NCBI RefSeq assembly: GCF_001579645.1
Contig: NZ_KQ970822.1
Coordinates: 1 to 64,000 of the forward strand
Direction of reading: 5' to 3'
DNA from: Streptococcus infantis
Lineage (GTDB): Bacteria > Bacillota > Bacilli > Lactobacillales > Streptococcaceae
Length of the DNA stretch: 64,000 nucleotides
Part shown: positions 26,574 through 35,390 of the stretch, piece after piece
How the letters are laid out: the number at the start of each line of letters is the position of its first letter
Numbering within the stretch: the first letter of the stretch is position 1
Made by a program: the position numbers and the translations under genes
The notes under the pieces: generated by a model
What the model saw: only the letters and a program-made list of their open reading frames with translations
Databases searched by the model: none
Told to the model about the DNA's origin: nothing

Positions 26574-27842
26574 TTATAACAAATCTCCAGCACTTAATAA
26601 AGCTTTGCGAACTAGGTTAAAGGCATGTAAGACTGCAATTTCTCGCACATCTGCACGACTTCTACCTGCGATATTGGCCTGGATAACTTCTGTCCCCGAA
26701 GCTTGCGCCAAAGCGATAAAGACTGTACCTGCTGGATGTCCTTCTAGGCTATCTGGTCCAGCCACTCCTGTCAAACTAATTCCAAAATCTGACTGGGTCT
26801 TGATTCGCGCCTGTTCAGCCATTTTTTCAGCAGTAAAGGCTGAGACGACTCCGTGTTTTTCCAATTCAGCATGTGGAATATCAAGCATCTTAGCTTTTTC
26901 TTCAAGGCTATAGGTCACAAAACCACCTTTAAAGATAGCAGATACACCTGAGAAATCAGCCAAAGTAGCTTGAAAGAGACCTGCAGTCAAACTTTCTGCT
27001 GCAGTGATAGTTTTCTTTTTCTTTTTCAACTCTTCTACTACCAGGCTAGCCAAGCTGGTTTCTTCCCCATAGCCATAGCAAATTTCTCGAAGTGAAACAC
27101 CTTCAAAGGTTTCTCTTTCAAGGATTTTTTGTTCTAAAGTATCTAGAACACGATCCGCTTCTTCTTGACTCTTAGCCTTGGTCGATAATCGAAGGGTCAC
27201 TTCCCCAGTTTTAGCATAAGGTGCCAAGGTTGGATCCGTCTGCTGGTCAATCAAATCTGATAGAATGGTCACTAACTGGCTCTCACCAATCCCAAAGAAA
27301 CGTAGCACACGTGAATAGAGCTTAGATCCCGTTGTCAATCTTGGAAGCAACTCATTTAAAACCATAGGTTTCAATTCACTTGGAGGTCCTGGTAGAACGA
27401 CGTAGGTTACCCCAGCCACCTCGATCATGCCACCGACTGCCAGTCCTGTTTCGTTTGGTAATGAAGTTGAACCTTGAACGATTTGAGCCTGGCGTTCATT
27501 ATTTGGAGTTCTAGCATAGTCTGGTCGATGAGCAAAAAAGTCATCTAGCTTAGCCTGAGCCTGAGAATCAAAAGTCAAGTCACGTCCCAAAAATTGGGCC
27601 AAAGTTTGCTTGGTCAAATCATCTTCCGTTGGCCCCAAGCCACCTGTTAAAATGACTAGACTACTGCGATTCTGAGCAATTTCCAACAAGGATAAGAGAC
27701 GAGCCTCGTTATCTCCTACAGCTGTCTGAAAATAGACATCTACACCGATTTCAGCCAACTTTTCAGACAAGAATTGCGCATTGGTATTGAAAATTTGACC
27801 TGTCAAAATCTCTGTTCCAACAGCTATAATTTCTGCTTTCAT
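26574..27842 (-). CDS. cinA: Competence/damage-inducible protein CinA
   Basis: 422 residues: N-terminal MoCF-like domain ([20 protein letters not shown] as start region, [13 protein letters not shown]) and C-terminal nicotinamide-nucleotide amidase domain ([39 protein letters not shown]). It is a late competence gene in streptococci, transcribed with recA. A SigX-type promoter box lies 18 bases upstream of the start. Confidence 0.97.
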   Translation of the reverse strand: MKAEIIAVGTEILTGQIFNTNAQFLSEKLAEIGVDVYFQTAVGDNEARLLSLLEIAQNRSSLVILTGGLGPTEDDLTKQTLAQFLGRDLTFDSQAQAKLDDFFAHRPDYARTPNNERQAQIVQGSTSLPNETGLAVGGMIEVAGVTYVVLPGPPSELKPMVLNELLPRLTTGSKLYSRVLRFFGIGESQLVTILSDLIDQQTDPTLAPYAKTGEVTLRLSTKAKSQEEADRVLDTLEQKILERETFEGVSLREICYGYGEETSLASLVVEELKKKKKTITAAESLTAGLFQATLADFSGVSAIFKGGFVTYSLEEKAKMLDIPHAELEKHGVVSAFTAEKMAEQARIKTQSDFGISLTGVAGPDSLEGHPAGTVFIALAQASGTEVIQANIAGRSRADVREIAVLHAFNLVRKALLSAGDLL

Positions 27843-27860
27843 TTTTTCCTCCTACTTACC

Positions 27861-27868
27861 TATTCGGA
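27861..27868 (-). promoter_or_regulatory. Candidate SigX (ComX) combox of cinA-recA
   Basis: On the minus strand TCCGAATA matches the late-competence combox TACGAATA with one mismatch. The T-rich tract expected upstream is supplied by the lytR terminator T-run. Position just ahead of the cinA SD agrees with the known competence control of this operon. Confidence 0.7.
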
Positions 27869-27876
27869 TTTCTTTG

Positions 27877-27905
27877 AAAAAATCGCAGGATAATTCCTAC
27901 GATTT
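27877..27905 (-). terminator. Terminator of lytR
   Basis: On the minus strand AAATCGTAGGA-n4-TCCTGCGATTTTTT, between lytR and cinA. Confidence 0.88.
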
Positions 27906-27921
27906 GATGAATAGTTTCCTA

Positions 27922-28971
27922 TTATTCTAACTCTTCTACTGCAACACTAGTAGATTGAGGCAACTGCCCCTGACCATAAAGATTCTCATACAAGACTACG
28001 TTGGTCTCCAAATTCGTAACTTCTGGTTGCCCGAGCGAACGGCGTAAAAGATTTTGCATCTCTAACATATGCTCAGATGTCACGATTTGGTAAGATGTCC
28101 CTTGAAGCATTGCATCCTCTCCACGCAATTGTTGAGACTCAATATTTTTAAATGAATCTTGATAACCCATCAACCGAGGAATCGTTGTCGTTGTAATCTC
28201 GATATTTGTCTGCATATTGTCACTAAGAGCCTTCAGAATCTCTTGATAGTGGCTCACACTGTTCAGACTAAGAATCTTCTCAACAACTTTTTGAATCACT
28301 TCACGCTGACGTTTTTGACGACCATAGTCTCCTTCTGGATCCTGATAACGCATACGTGAATAAACAAGGGCTTCTTCACCATTTAGCTTCTGTTCACCAA
28401 CACCGATAGAAATTGTATTAAATGGTTCCTGATCTTGGATAGAGATTGGGAAACCTAGAGTGTTGTTCACTGTAATTCCACCTACTGCATCAACCATTCT
28501 TTGAAGTCCATGCATGTTGACCATAACATATCGGTCGATATGGATATTCATCATTTTTTGAATCGTTGAAATAGACAACTCTGCTCCACCATTGGCATAG
28601 GCAGCATTGAGTTTTGCCTCCATTACACTACCATCTGGTTGCTGGATTTGTGTGAGAATATCACGCTCCAAACTCATCATAACGGTCTTCTTGGTTTTAG
28701 GATTCACTGTCACCAAGATCATTGAATCACTATTACCAGCCCATGGGTCTGTACGTTCAACATTCCCTGTGTCCACTCCCATAAGCAAAATCGTCAGAGG
28801 TTCGGTCGCTTCAATGACCTTGGTTTCTTCTCCGATTTTTTTATAGGTTTTAGCTAGGGTCTGTGTACTCTGTTGGTAGATCGTATAGGCATAAGCTCCC
28901 ACACCAAGTACTGTCACAAGAACAAAGCCTAAAAACATTCCGATTATCTTTTTTGCCATACTTTTATTCAT
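27922..28971 (-). CDS. lytR: LytR-CpsA-Psr (LCP) family cell-wall ligase
   Basis: 349 residues: one N-terminal membrane helix (residues 10-29) and an extracellular LCP domain with GVDTGNVERTDPWAGNSDSM split around residues 65-85, RDILT, YANGGAELSI and GEEALVYSRMRYQDPEGDYGRQKRQ near residues 195-222. LCP enzymes attach teichoic acid or capsule polymers to peptidoglycan. The start overlaps the preceding GNAT gene by eight bases. It is the third gene of tsaE-GNAT-lytR, as in pneumococcus. Confidence 0.93.
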   Translation of the reverse strand: MNKSMAKKIIGMFLGFVLVTVLGVGAYAYTIYQQSTQTLAKTYKKIGEETKVIEATEPLTILLMGVDTGNVERTDPWAGNSDSMILVTVNPKTKKTVMMSLERDILTQIQQPDGSVMEAKLNAAYANGGAELSISTIQKMMNIHIDRYVMVNMHGLQRMVDAVGGITVNNTLGFPISIQDQEPFNTISIGVGEQKLNGEEALVYSRMRYQDPEGDYGRQKRQREVIQKVVEKILSLNSVSHYQEILKALSDNMQTNIEITTTTIPRLMGYQDSFKNIESQQLRGEDAMLQGTSYQIVTSEHMLEMQNLLRRSLGQPEVTNLETNVVLYENLYGQGQLPQSTSVAVEELE

Positions 28972-29485
28972 CTATCAGTTGACCCATCAGGTATACATCT
29001 AGAAACTCTCCTCCTTCTATACAAGCACCACGTTCCTGTAATCCTTCTATGTTAAAGCCCATTTTTTCATACAGATGCACCGCAGCAAGATTTCTTTTTT
29101 GAACTGTCAATTGTAAACGTCGAATACTACCACTTGATTTGGCCCATTCAATAGTTTCTTCCATCAAGATACTACCGAGACCATTTCCCCAGTAAGCTTT
29201 TTTTATTCCTAAAAAGACATCTCCAATATGACGGACTCGCGGACGTTGATCAGCTGTTGTATTGATGATTCCTACTAACTCATCATTCAAAAAAGCGAGT
29301 AGGGTAATTTGATTATCCGACTGGGCCTGCTTATCCAAAAAATGTTGCATTTCAGACTCACTCATTGTAATCCCATTTTCATCCAGACTGGTAAAACTAG
29401 ACTCTTGACCAATTTGATCTAAGAGAGCAATGACCGCTGAAGCATCCTGGGCTTCCGCTTCACGGATTAAAAGATCATACTCCAT
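28964..29485 (-). CDS. GNAT-family N-acetyltransferase
   Basis: 173 residues with a GNAT fold: VFLGIKKAYWGNGLGSILMEE (the last part is the CoA-binding GNGLG loop) and HLYEKMGFNIEGLQERG, typical of protein or small-molecule acetyltransferases. It overlaps tsaE by 11 bases and lytR by 8, so it is in the same operon. The context next to tsaE recalls RimI but the C-terminus looks more like a generic acetyltransferase. Confidence 0.88.
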   Translation of the reverse strand: MEYDLLIREAEAQDASAVIALLDQIGQESSFTSLDENGITMSESEMQHFLDKQAQSDNQITLLAFLNDELVGIINTTADQRPRVRHIGDVFLGIKKAYWGNGLGSILMEETIEWAKSSGSIRRLQLTVQKRNLAAVHLYEKMGFNIEGLQERGACIEGGEFLDVYLMGQLIDE

Positions 29486-29918
29486 CCGTCAATCCTTTCA
29501 AAAGTTCTGTCGCTCTTTGGCCATGAGCATGAAAAACGATTTCTCGGCCCTCATCTCTTTTAAGGATTTCTAACTCCAGATAATCTGATGGAAGATTTTC
29601 CCCCAATAGATGTCCCCACTCAATAACCGTTACACCTGAACCAAAAAGGAATTCATCCAAGTCGATAGAATCTGCATCCCCTTCGATGCGATAAACATCT
29701 AAGTGATACAAGGGTAGACGTCCTTCATATTCTCTAACAATGGTATAAGTAGGACTCTTAATCATTTGATGAATGCCTAATCCCTTAGCCAGACCCTTTG
29801 TTAGCGTTGTTTTCCCAGCACCTAATTCACCAGTCAAAATCAACACATCATTTTTTTCTAACAAGTGCCCTAGCTTTTCCCCAAGTGCAACCAACTCATC
29901 TTCATTTTTTGTGTACAT
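29475..29918 (-). CDS. tsaE: tRNA threonylcarbamoyladenosine biosynthesis ATPase TsaE
   Basis: 147 residues from MYTKNEDELVALGEKLG. P-loop GELGAGKTTLTKGLA, then SPTYTIVREY, LYHLDVYR and VTVIEWG. TsaE supports TsaB-TsaD in making t6A37 on ANN-decoding tRNAs. The in-frame ATG at 30005 is rejected because it would run through the terminator of the neighbouring permease gene and the tsaE promoter; 147 residues is the normal length. The promoter places transcription start at or next to this ATG (see promoter entry). Confidence 0.93.
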   Translation of the reverse strand: MYTKNEDELVALGEKLGHLLEKNDVLILTGELGAGKTTLTKGLAKGLGIHQMIKSPTYTIVREYEGRLPLYHLDVYRIEGDADSIDLDEFLFGSGVTVIEWGHLLGENLPSDYLELEILKRDEGREIVFHAHGQRATELLKGLTDGV

Positions 29919-29924
29919 GTAATT

Positions 29925-29933
29925 ATTATACCA
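29925..29933 (-). promoter_or_regulatory. Extended -10 promoter of tsaE, predicted leaderless start
   Basis: On the minus strand TGGTATAAT ends at 29925, with six bases between it and the tsaE ATG at 29918, so the expected +1 is the A of the start codon. No Shine-Dalgarno sequence can fit. Confidence 0.6.
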
Positions 29934-29963
29934 AAAAGTTTTATTTTGTGATATTTCCATCAA

Positions 29964-29993
29964 CAAAAAAAGAGGAGACTCCCCTCTTTTTTT
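29964..29993. terminator. Terminator of the purine permease gene
   Basis: AAAAAAAGAGG-n6-CCTCTTTTTTT stem with runs on both sides, a few bases after the permease stop on the minus strand. Confidence 0.88.
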
Positions 29994-30004
29994 AGTTTTT
30001 GTCA

Positions 30005-31426
30005 TTAGTTAAGAGCCATACTGATGTAGTTCAAGATAAACAAGGCATCCAAAATCCAAATCATGACATGCACATCTTTCACTTGACCTTTGACAACCTT
30101 CGTCAAAGTATAAGTTAAGAAACCAACGGCAATCCCTTGTGTGATTGAGTAGCTGAATCCCATAAAGATAGATGTGAAGAAAGCTGGAACAGCTTCAGCC
30201 ATATCATCCCAAGGGATATTTTTCAAGTTAGAAAGCATCATAATTCCGACGATGATCAAAATTGGTGCAGTTGCAGCTGTTGGAACAATTGCTAGAAGTG
30301 GGCTAAAGAAGCTTGATAGGGCAAAACAGATGGCAACAACCAAAGCTGTCAAACCAGTACGTCCACCAGCACCGATACCCGCTGCAGACTCAACATAAGT
30401 TGTAACGTTTGAAGTACCTGCAATAGCACCTACTGAAGTTGCCACCAAGTCAGAGTAAAGAGCCTTATCCAATTTAGCTGACTCATGGTTTTCACCACTT
30501 GTTGCAATGATACCAACTTTTTCACCAGTACCGATAAGAGTACCGATAGTATCAAAAATATCTGTCAATGAGAAGGCAAGAATGGCCATTAAGGTTTCTG
30601 GCAAACGAGAAGTGTTTGAAATCAGAGATCCCAATCCTTCTGAACCAAGAGCAGCACCAAACAAGGTTCCTAGGTCGTTAACTGCTGATGAAAGATTATT
30701 GCTTGCAAAGTCAATGCTAGACAAATTAACAAGACCAACAGCAATGGCAAGAACTGTCGTTGTCAAAATAGAAAGGATGATACCACCTTTGATCCCCTTA
30801 ACAACGAAGAAGATAGTAATGGCAAGACCTGCAAGAGCTACCAAGACAGCTGGAGTGTTGAAGTCTACCAATCCTGGAACAGCTGCTGAGTTTGCAGTAA
30901 GTGCTGCTTGAGCCTTATCTGCTCCTTCACCTGCTACTGTATAGGTACCTGGGTCAATCGAGAATTTCAAGAGACCAGCATTCTTAATCCCAACATAAGC
31001 AAGGAAAACCCCAATACCAGCTGAAATCGCTGAACGAAGAGTTGTAGGAATAGATTCGATGATCATTTTACGAACATTGGTCAATGTAATAATCAGTGAA
31101 ATAACTCCACAGATGAAGACCATCCCAAGAGCTTCTTTCCAAGTATAGCCCATCCCAAATACGACGGTAAATGTAAAGAAGGCGTTTAGTCCCATACCTG
31201 GGGCTTGTGCATATGGCAAGTTAGCATAGAAGGCCATCATCAAAGTTCCCACAACAGAACCGATGATTGTTGCCAAGAATACACCTTGAACAGGCATTCC
31301 TGTTTGTGAAAGCATTTGAGGGTTTACAAAGAGAATATAACTCATTGCAAAGAAAGTTGTTAAACCAGCAAGAACCTCTGTACGGACGTCTGTCCCGTGC
31401 TCTTTTAGTTTAAATAGTTTGTCCAT
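30005..31426 (-). CDS. NCS2-family guanine/hypoxanthine permease (AzgA/PbuG-like)
   Basis: 473 residues and about 12-14 helices. MDKLFKLKEHGTDVRTEVLAGLTTF is the AzgA-type N-terminus (in two overlapping parts), with PGMGLNAFFTFTVV and SLTDIFDTIGTLIG. It takes up purine bases by proton symport. No purine riboswitch core is visible in the 190-base leader; a TATAAT lies near 31475. Confidence 0.92.
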   Translation of the reverse strand: MDKLFKLKEHGTDVRTEVLAGLTTFFAMSYILFVNPQMLSQTGMPVQGVFLATIIGSVVGTLMMAFYANLPYAQAPGMGLNAFFTFTVVFGMGYTWKEALGMVFICGVISLIITLTNVRKMIIESIPTTLRSAISAGIGVFLAYVGIKNAGLLKFSIDPGTYTVAGEGADKAQAALTANSAAVPGLVDFNTPAVLVALAGLAITIFFVVKGIKGGIILSILTTTVLAIAVGLVNLSSIDFASNNLSSAVNDLGTLFGAALGSEGLGSLISNTSRLPETLMAILAFSLTDIFDTIGTLIGTGEKVGIIATSGENHESAKLDKALYSDLVATSVGAIAGTSNVTTYVESAAGIGAGGRTGLTALVVAICFALSSFFSPLLAIVPTAATAPILIIVGIMMLSNLKNIPWDDMAEAVPAFFTSIFMGFSYSITQGIAVGFLTYTLTKVVKGQVKDVHVMIWILDALFILNYISMALN

Positions 31427-31574
31427 TTTTAATCTCCTTTGTCATTTTACGAACAATACTACCATTATATCACCAATCATTCATCTTTTCAAGATGTTTT
31501 TTCTAATTTTAAAAATTCTTATGAGATATTATTGTCTCTATTTTCGCTTATTATCAGCTTTTCTAGTCACTTTC

Positions 31575-31583
31575 TGATATAAT
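31575..31583 (+). promoter_or_regulatory. Extended -10 promoter of the HAD gene
   Basis: TGATATAAT lies 39 bases before ATG 31623, which is preceded by GGGAGG. Confidence 0.6.
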
Positions 31584-31622
31584 AGAAAACATCTTATCTG
31601 AAACTAGATTCGGGAGGATTTT

Positions 31623-32435
31623 ATGACTAAAAAAATGATTGCCGTCGATTTGGACGGAACCTTGCTCAACTCTGAAAGCAAACTTTCTGATTTTACTATT
31701 GAAACGATTAAGAAAATCTCTAAAAAAGGCCACCAAGTTGTTATCGCAACTGGTCGCCCTTACCGTATGGCCAAAGATTTTTATGACCAACTTGAACTTG
31801 AAACCCCTATGATCAACTTCAACGGTTCACTTACTCATCTACCAGGTAAGACTTGGAAACATGAAAAGTGTCTGACTGTGGACAAAAAATACCTCTTGGA
31901 TATCGTGAAACGAAAAGAGGATATTGAGGCAGACTTTATCGCAGGTGAATACCGTAAAAAGTTTTACATTACAGCCCCGAACAAAGAAATTGCCGACCCT
32001 AAATTATTTGGTGTTGAAAACTTTCGCCCAGAAAATCAATTCCAGTCTAACTTAGTGACCAAGGGTCCTAACTGTATTTTATTACAAACTAGGGCAGACG
32101 ATAAATATGCACTGGCTGAAGAGATGAACAGCTTTTACAAGCACCAACTCAATATTAACACTTGGGGTGGCCCCTTAAATATCCTTGAATGCACTCCCAA
32201 AGGAGTTCACAAGGCCTTTGCCCTTGAATATCTTCTCAACGTCATGAATATCGACAAACAGAATTTGATTGCCTTTGGTGACGAACATAATGACCAAGAG
32301 ATGCTTTCTTTTGCAGGTAAAGGCTATGCCATGAAAAATGCAAATCCTGCTCTGTTACCTTTCGCAGACGAGCAATTACCATTGACCAATGAAGAAGATG
32401 GCGTCGCTCACTTTTTACAGGAACGATTTCTTTAA
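31623..32435 (+). CDS. Cof-type HAD-superfamily phosphatase
   Basis: 270 residues: motif I VDLDGTLLNSES, motif II VIATGR, Lys in PKGVHKAFAL and motif III FGDEHNDQEML with C2B cap domain. Such enzymes dephosphorylate sugar phosphates, nucleotides or FMN-type substrates; the exact one is not evident. Confidence 0.92.
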   Translation: MTKKMIAVDLDGTLLNSESKLSDFTIETIKKISKKGHQVVIATGRPYRMAKDFYDQLELETPMINFNGSLTHLPGKTWKHEKCLTVDKKYLLDIVKRKEDIEADFIAGEYRKKFYITAPNKEIADPKLFGVENFRPENQFQSNLVTKGPNCILLQTRADDKYALAEEMNSFYKHQLNINTWGGPLNILECTPKGVHKAFALEYLLNVMNIDKQNLIAFGDEHNDQEMLSFAGKGYAMKNANPALLPFADEQLPLTNEEDGVAHFLQERFL

Positions 32436-32443
32436 TTTCACTC

Positions 32444-32496
32444 ATTCTATACTTTTGGGGTAGGCATTAGCTACCTTAAGAGTATGGAATTTTTTT
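32444..32496 (+). terminator. Terminator of the HAD gene
   Basis: A long stem of about 20 bp with G-U pairs (ATTCTATACTTTTGGGGTAG with GCTACC...AGTATGGAAT) is followed by T7. Confidence 0.82.
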
Positions 32497-32511
32497 GAGC
32501 TCAAAGTCAAT

Positions 32512-32551
32512 AAAAAAAGGATTTGAATCCGTCTTTTACAGATCCAAATCC
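32512..32551 (-). terminator. Terminator of the lipoprotein gene
   Basis: On the minus strand GGATTTG-n19-CAAATCC followed by T7, 13 bases after the stop at 32565. Confidence 0.75.
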
Positions 32552-32564
32552 CAACAAATGATGT

Positions 32565-33002
32565 CTATTTCTTTAAAACGATACGATCTGAAGCCTCACG
32601 GTCCATGTCATCGATAATAATCTGGTTCTCCTCTGCCACATAAATCTTGATATCGTCTCCAATAAAGACTCTCTGATTTTCTGGTTCGAAGGTCACCTTC
32701 TTCACCTCTTTATCTCCGTTCGCTTCAACTTCTGTCCACGTTCCGGTATTTCCAGTGACTACAAGAGTAATGCTATCACCCTCGTCTTGTCCCTTGTAGG
32801 TCCCATCTATATTAGTAGTTACGTCAGTCTTTGCACTAGTAGTAGAACTTGAAGCACTGGTTTCTGATACTTGACTAGTGCTCACTTCAGAGCTAGTGCT
32901 TGCTTGGGATGAAGGTGTCGACTTAGTTGTTGACGAACAAGCAACTAAAAGACTAAGACTTGCTACAGTAGCAAGAGAAAGTGTAAATTTTCTTAGTGAC
33001 AT
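32565..33002 (-). CDS. Ser/Thr-rich lipoprotein
   Basis: 145 residues: lipoprotein signal LLVACSS (lipid-modified Cys at about residue 22), a low-complexity Ser/Thr linker (residues 23-58) and a compact C-terminal domain beginning NIDGTYKGQDEGDSITLVV. Anchored on the outer face of the membrane. Function unknown. Next to folC, as in pneumococcus. Confidence 0.85.
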   Translation of the reverse strand: MSLRKFTLSLATVASLSLLVACSSTTKSTPSSQASTSSEVSTSQVSETSASSSTTSAKTDVTTNIDGTYKGQDEGDSITLVVTGNTGTWTEVEANGDKEVKKVTFEPENQRVFIGDDIKIYVAEENQIIIDDMDREASDRIVLKK

Positions 33003-33097
33003 AATGTCTCCTTCCTTTCAGGAGCTAAAGGCAGAAAAACTGCAGAACTATTCTACTTATACTATATCAAATAAAGGAAACAAGGTCAATCAAGCAA

Positions 33098-34336
33098 CTA
33101 TGTTTTTATAAGGTAGGCACGAACTTCAGATATAAAATAGAGGGAACCTGTAACAAACAGTAAGTCTTTCTCCCCTGCAGACTTTTCAAAATCATCTATA
33201 AAGTCTCGATAGGAAGCAACTCTATGATAGTCGCTCAAATCCTGCTCCTCCAAAGATCCCTGATAGTCAAAACTCGTCACATAGAGAGCTGTATCAGGTA
33301 AATGATCTGTCAGATAACCAAGCATGCCACTGTAATCTTTACGCTTTAAAGCACCAAAAAGGATTTGAGGTTGATAACCTTGCTGAATCTTTTCCTGGAT
33401 AAATTCAACCAACCGCTCCAGAGCTGGTAAATTATGGGCACCATCTAGATAAATATGCTCCGTAACAGCTTCTAGACGCCCAGCCCAGCTGGTTGTTTCC
33501 AGAGCACGCCGGATAGCTTCCTCATTGACTTTTTCACCTCTCTCTGTCATAAACAACAGAAATGCCTGCAAAGCCAAAGCAGCATTCTCCTCTTGATAAG
33601 TTCCTTCCAAACCTAGTTTTAGTCGGGACAAGTTCGCAATAGAAGAAGAAAAAACTCCTGATTTGAAAGAAAAATCTCGGTCAGCTTGGTAGAGAGTAAC
33701 ATCTAAATCTTCTGATATCTTTTGACAAACGAGCTGGGCTTCAGGAGCTAAGTTTGCAATCACTGCTGCTCTTCCTTGCTTAAAAATTCCTGCTTTCTGT
33801 TCAGCGATTTCTTCCAGACTATTGCCCAAGGTCTCCTGGTGATCTAGGCCGATTGATGTAATAACTGCGATCTCTCCAGTCACCACATTAGTCGTGTCAA
33901 GCAAGCCACCAATTCCAACTTCTAATAGAACTAGATCCACCCCTTGTTCTTTAAAATAAAGCAAAGCAATCACGGTTAACAACTCAAAAAAAGATAGCTG
34001 ATCGTGGGTTTCTAGAAGTCTTTGCTCCATTTCCTTAACTTGATTTGCTAAACGGATAAAGTCTGCATCCGATATGGGTTGACCATTGATACAAATCCGA
34101 TCATGGATGCTAACAATGTGAGGCGAAGTAAAGGTCCCCACCTTCTTACCATGAGAAATAAAGAGCTCTCTCATAAATGCAATGGTTGAACCCTTTCCAT
34201 TTGTCCCTGTCACATGGATAATAGGATAGGCTTGCTCAGGGTTCCCCAGCAAGTCTACCGCTCTCTGCATCCGCCCCAAACCTGATCTGAAATTCAATCC
34301 GATTCGACTATGAAGCCATTTTTCTACTTCAAACAC
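33098..34336 (-). CDS. folC: Folylpolyglutamate / dihydrofolate synthase
   Basis: 412 residues of the Mur ligase-like FolC family: HVTGTNGKGSTIAFM (P-loop), TSPHIVSIHDRI, EVGIGGLLDTTNVV and the C-terminal DGAHNLPALERL. Adds glutamate to folates. Slightly shorter than E. coli FolC but full for streptococci. Separated from the upstream DUF1292 gene by a terminator and a tandem hairpin array. Confidence 0.94.
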   Translation of the reverse strand: MFEVEKWLHSRIGLNFRSGLGRMQRAVDLLGNPEQAYPIIHVTGTNGKGSTIAFMRELFISHGKKVGTFTSPHIVSIHDRICINGQPISDADFIRLANQVKEMEQRLLETHDQLSFFELLTVIALLYFKEQGVDLVLLEVGIGGLLDTTNVVTGEIAVITSIGLDHQETLGNSLEEIAEQKAGIFKQGRAAVIANLAPEAQLVCQKISEDLDVTLYQADRDFSFKSGVFSSSIANLSRLKLGLEGTYQEENAALALQAFLLFMTERGEKVNEEAIRRALETTSWAGRLEAVTEHIYLDGAHNLPALERLVEFIQEKIQQGYQPQILFGALKRKDYSGMLGYLTDHLPDTALYVTSFDYQGSLEEQDLSDYHRVASYRDFIDDFEKSAGEKDLLFVTGSLYFISEVRAYLIKT

Positions 34337-34359
34337 GCTTAATCTCCTTAATCCTTAAC

Positions 34360-34388
34360 AAAAAAGCGAAGATTCTCTTCGCTTTTTT
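34360..34388. terminator. Bidirectional terminator-like hairpin upstream of folC
   Basis: A6-GCGAAGA-ttc-TCTTCGC-T6, a perfect stem with A/T runs on each side, 24 bases before the folC start. On the minus strand it would stop read-through from the ireB-ruvX-DUF1292 cluster. Confidence 0.85.
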
Positions 34389-34418
34389 ACTTCATTAGCT
34401 AGTATTTAATTCTAGTAT

Positions 34419-34650
34419 GGGAGAAAAATGTCCCCCGGACTCGCCAACTCTCTCTTGTTTCAAGGAGCTGGGCTAAAAACGTTCCCCGAACGTTCCTGCT
34501 TTTTCTTATTTCTAGAAGCAGGAGTAAAAACATCCCCCGGATGTTCCAACTCTCTCCAGTTTCTGGGAGTTGGGCTGATACAGTCTCCCAGACTTACTTA
34601 CGGTCTTTATTTTTAGCGTAAGGGTAAAAATGTTCACTGAACATTTTTAC
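34419..34650. repeat. Tandem array of alternating short and long hairpins (about 51-bp period)
   Basis: Four and a half imperfect units of about 51 bp. Each has a short hairpin with CCC loop and a longer hairpin with a T-rich loop. Short stems differ in sequence but pair perfectly: GTCC/GGAC (34430), AACGTTC/GAACGTT (34478), ACATCC/GGATGT (34530), AGTCT/AGACT (34582), and last GTAAAAATGTTC-act-GAACATTTTTAC (34624-34650), which overlaps the DUF1292 stop. Long stems include CCTGCTT/AAGCAGG and CCAACTC/GAGTTGG. On the plus strand the array is also one open frame (34428-34616) of 17-residue repeats with a GGGAG ahead; I regard that frame as probably incidental. Not a repeat family I recognise. 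Confidence 0.75.
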
Positions 34651-34952
34651 TCCTCCATAAAGCTGTTGAAGACTTCTTCAATCATGTTCCACTCATCTTC
34701 TGAATCTTCAGGGATTGGTTGCAATTCACCTTCTGTTCCATCTTCATTTTCGATGAATGAGTATGCTTGGATTTCAACTTCACCGTTTTCATCCTCTTCT
34801 GCATTAACTGGTACAAGAAGGACATAGTTTTTACCAAATTCTTCTTTTCCGTCAATAGTCAAAAGGATTTCAAATAAAGTTTCGTTTCCTTGCTCATCTA
34901 CAAGTGTAATAAGTTCACGTTCTTCGTGATCGTGGTTGTGATCGTGTGACAT
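34647..34952 (-). CDS. DUF1292-family protein (YrzB-like)
   Basis: 101 residues, strongly acidic, starting with a His/Asp-rich [13 protein letters not shown] that could bind metal, then [19 protein letters not shown], the DUF1292 core. Third gene of the ireB-ruvX-DUF1292 cluster conserved in Firmicutes. Function not established. Confidence 0.92.
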   Translation of the reverse strand: MSHDHNHDHEERELITLVDEQGNETLFEILLTIDGKEEFGKNYVLLVPVNAEEDENGEVEIQAYSFIENEDGTEGELQPIPEDSEDEWNMIEEVFNSFMEE

Positions 34953-34967
34953 AGTTTCTCCTCTGTC

Positions 34968-35387
34968 TTAAAATTTTCTATCTAAATAATTTTGCAAAAT
35001 CAATTGAGCGGCTAATTTATCAATAACTTTTTTACGCTTATTGCGACTAATATCTGCTTGCTCAATCAACATACGCTCTGCAGCGACCGTAGTTAGGCGT
35101 TCATCTTGATACTCTACCGGTAGACCAAAGAGTTCTTCTAGTTTGGCCCCATAGGCTTGACTGGCTTCCACGCGCGGTCCGCTGGTATTGTTCATGTTTT
35201 TAGGCAAACCAACAACAAAACGGTCTACCTTATAGGTTTCAACGAGTTCCTTGAGGCGTTCAAAACCAAACTGACCTTGATCTTCATTGATTTGGATGAT
35301 TTCAAGCCCTTGTGCCGTAAAACCTAACGGATCGCTAATCGCTACTCCTACCGTTTTGGAACCAACGTCCAATCCCATAATTCTCAT
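34968..35387 (-). CDS. ruvX: RuvX/YqgF putative Holliday junction resolvase
   Basis: 139 residues of the RNase H-like YqgF family: [17 protein letters not shown] (catalytic Asp), [15 protein letters not shown] and [15 protein letters not shown]. It is implicated in Holliday junction cleavage and in 16S rRNA 5' processing. Three bases after ireB. Confidence 0.95.
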   Translation of the reverse strand: MRIMGLDVGSKTVGVAISDPLGFTAQGLEIIQINEDQGQFGFERLKELVETYKVDRFVVGLPKNMNNTSGPRVEASQAYGAKLEELFGLPVEYQDERLTTVAAERMLIEQADISRNKRKKVIDKLAAQLILQNYLDRKF

Positions 35388-35390
35388 AGA

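Noticed and set aside
31440-31465. PurR box or purine riboswitch in the NCS2 permease leader
   Set aside because: Only a single ACGAACAAT-like half-match in the wrong place is seen, and no riboswitch core, so it is not reported as a site.
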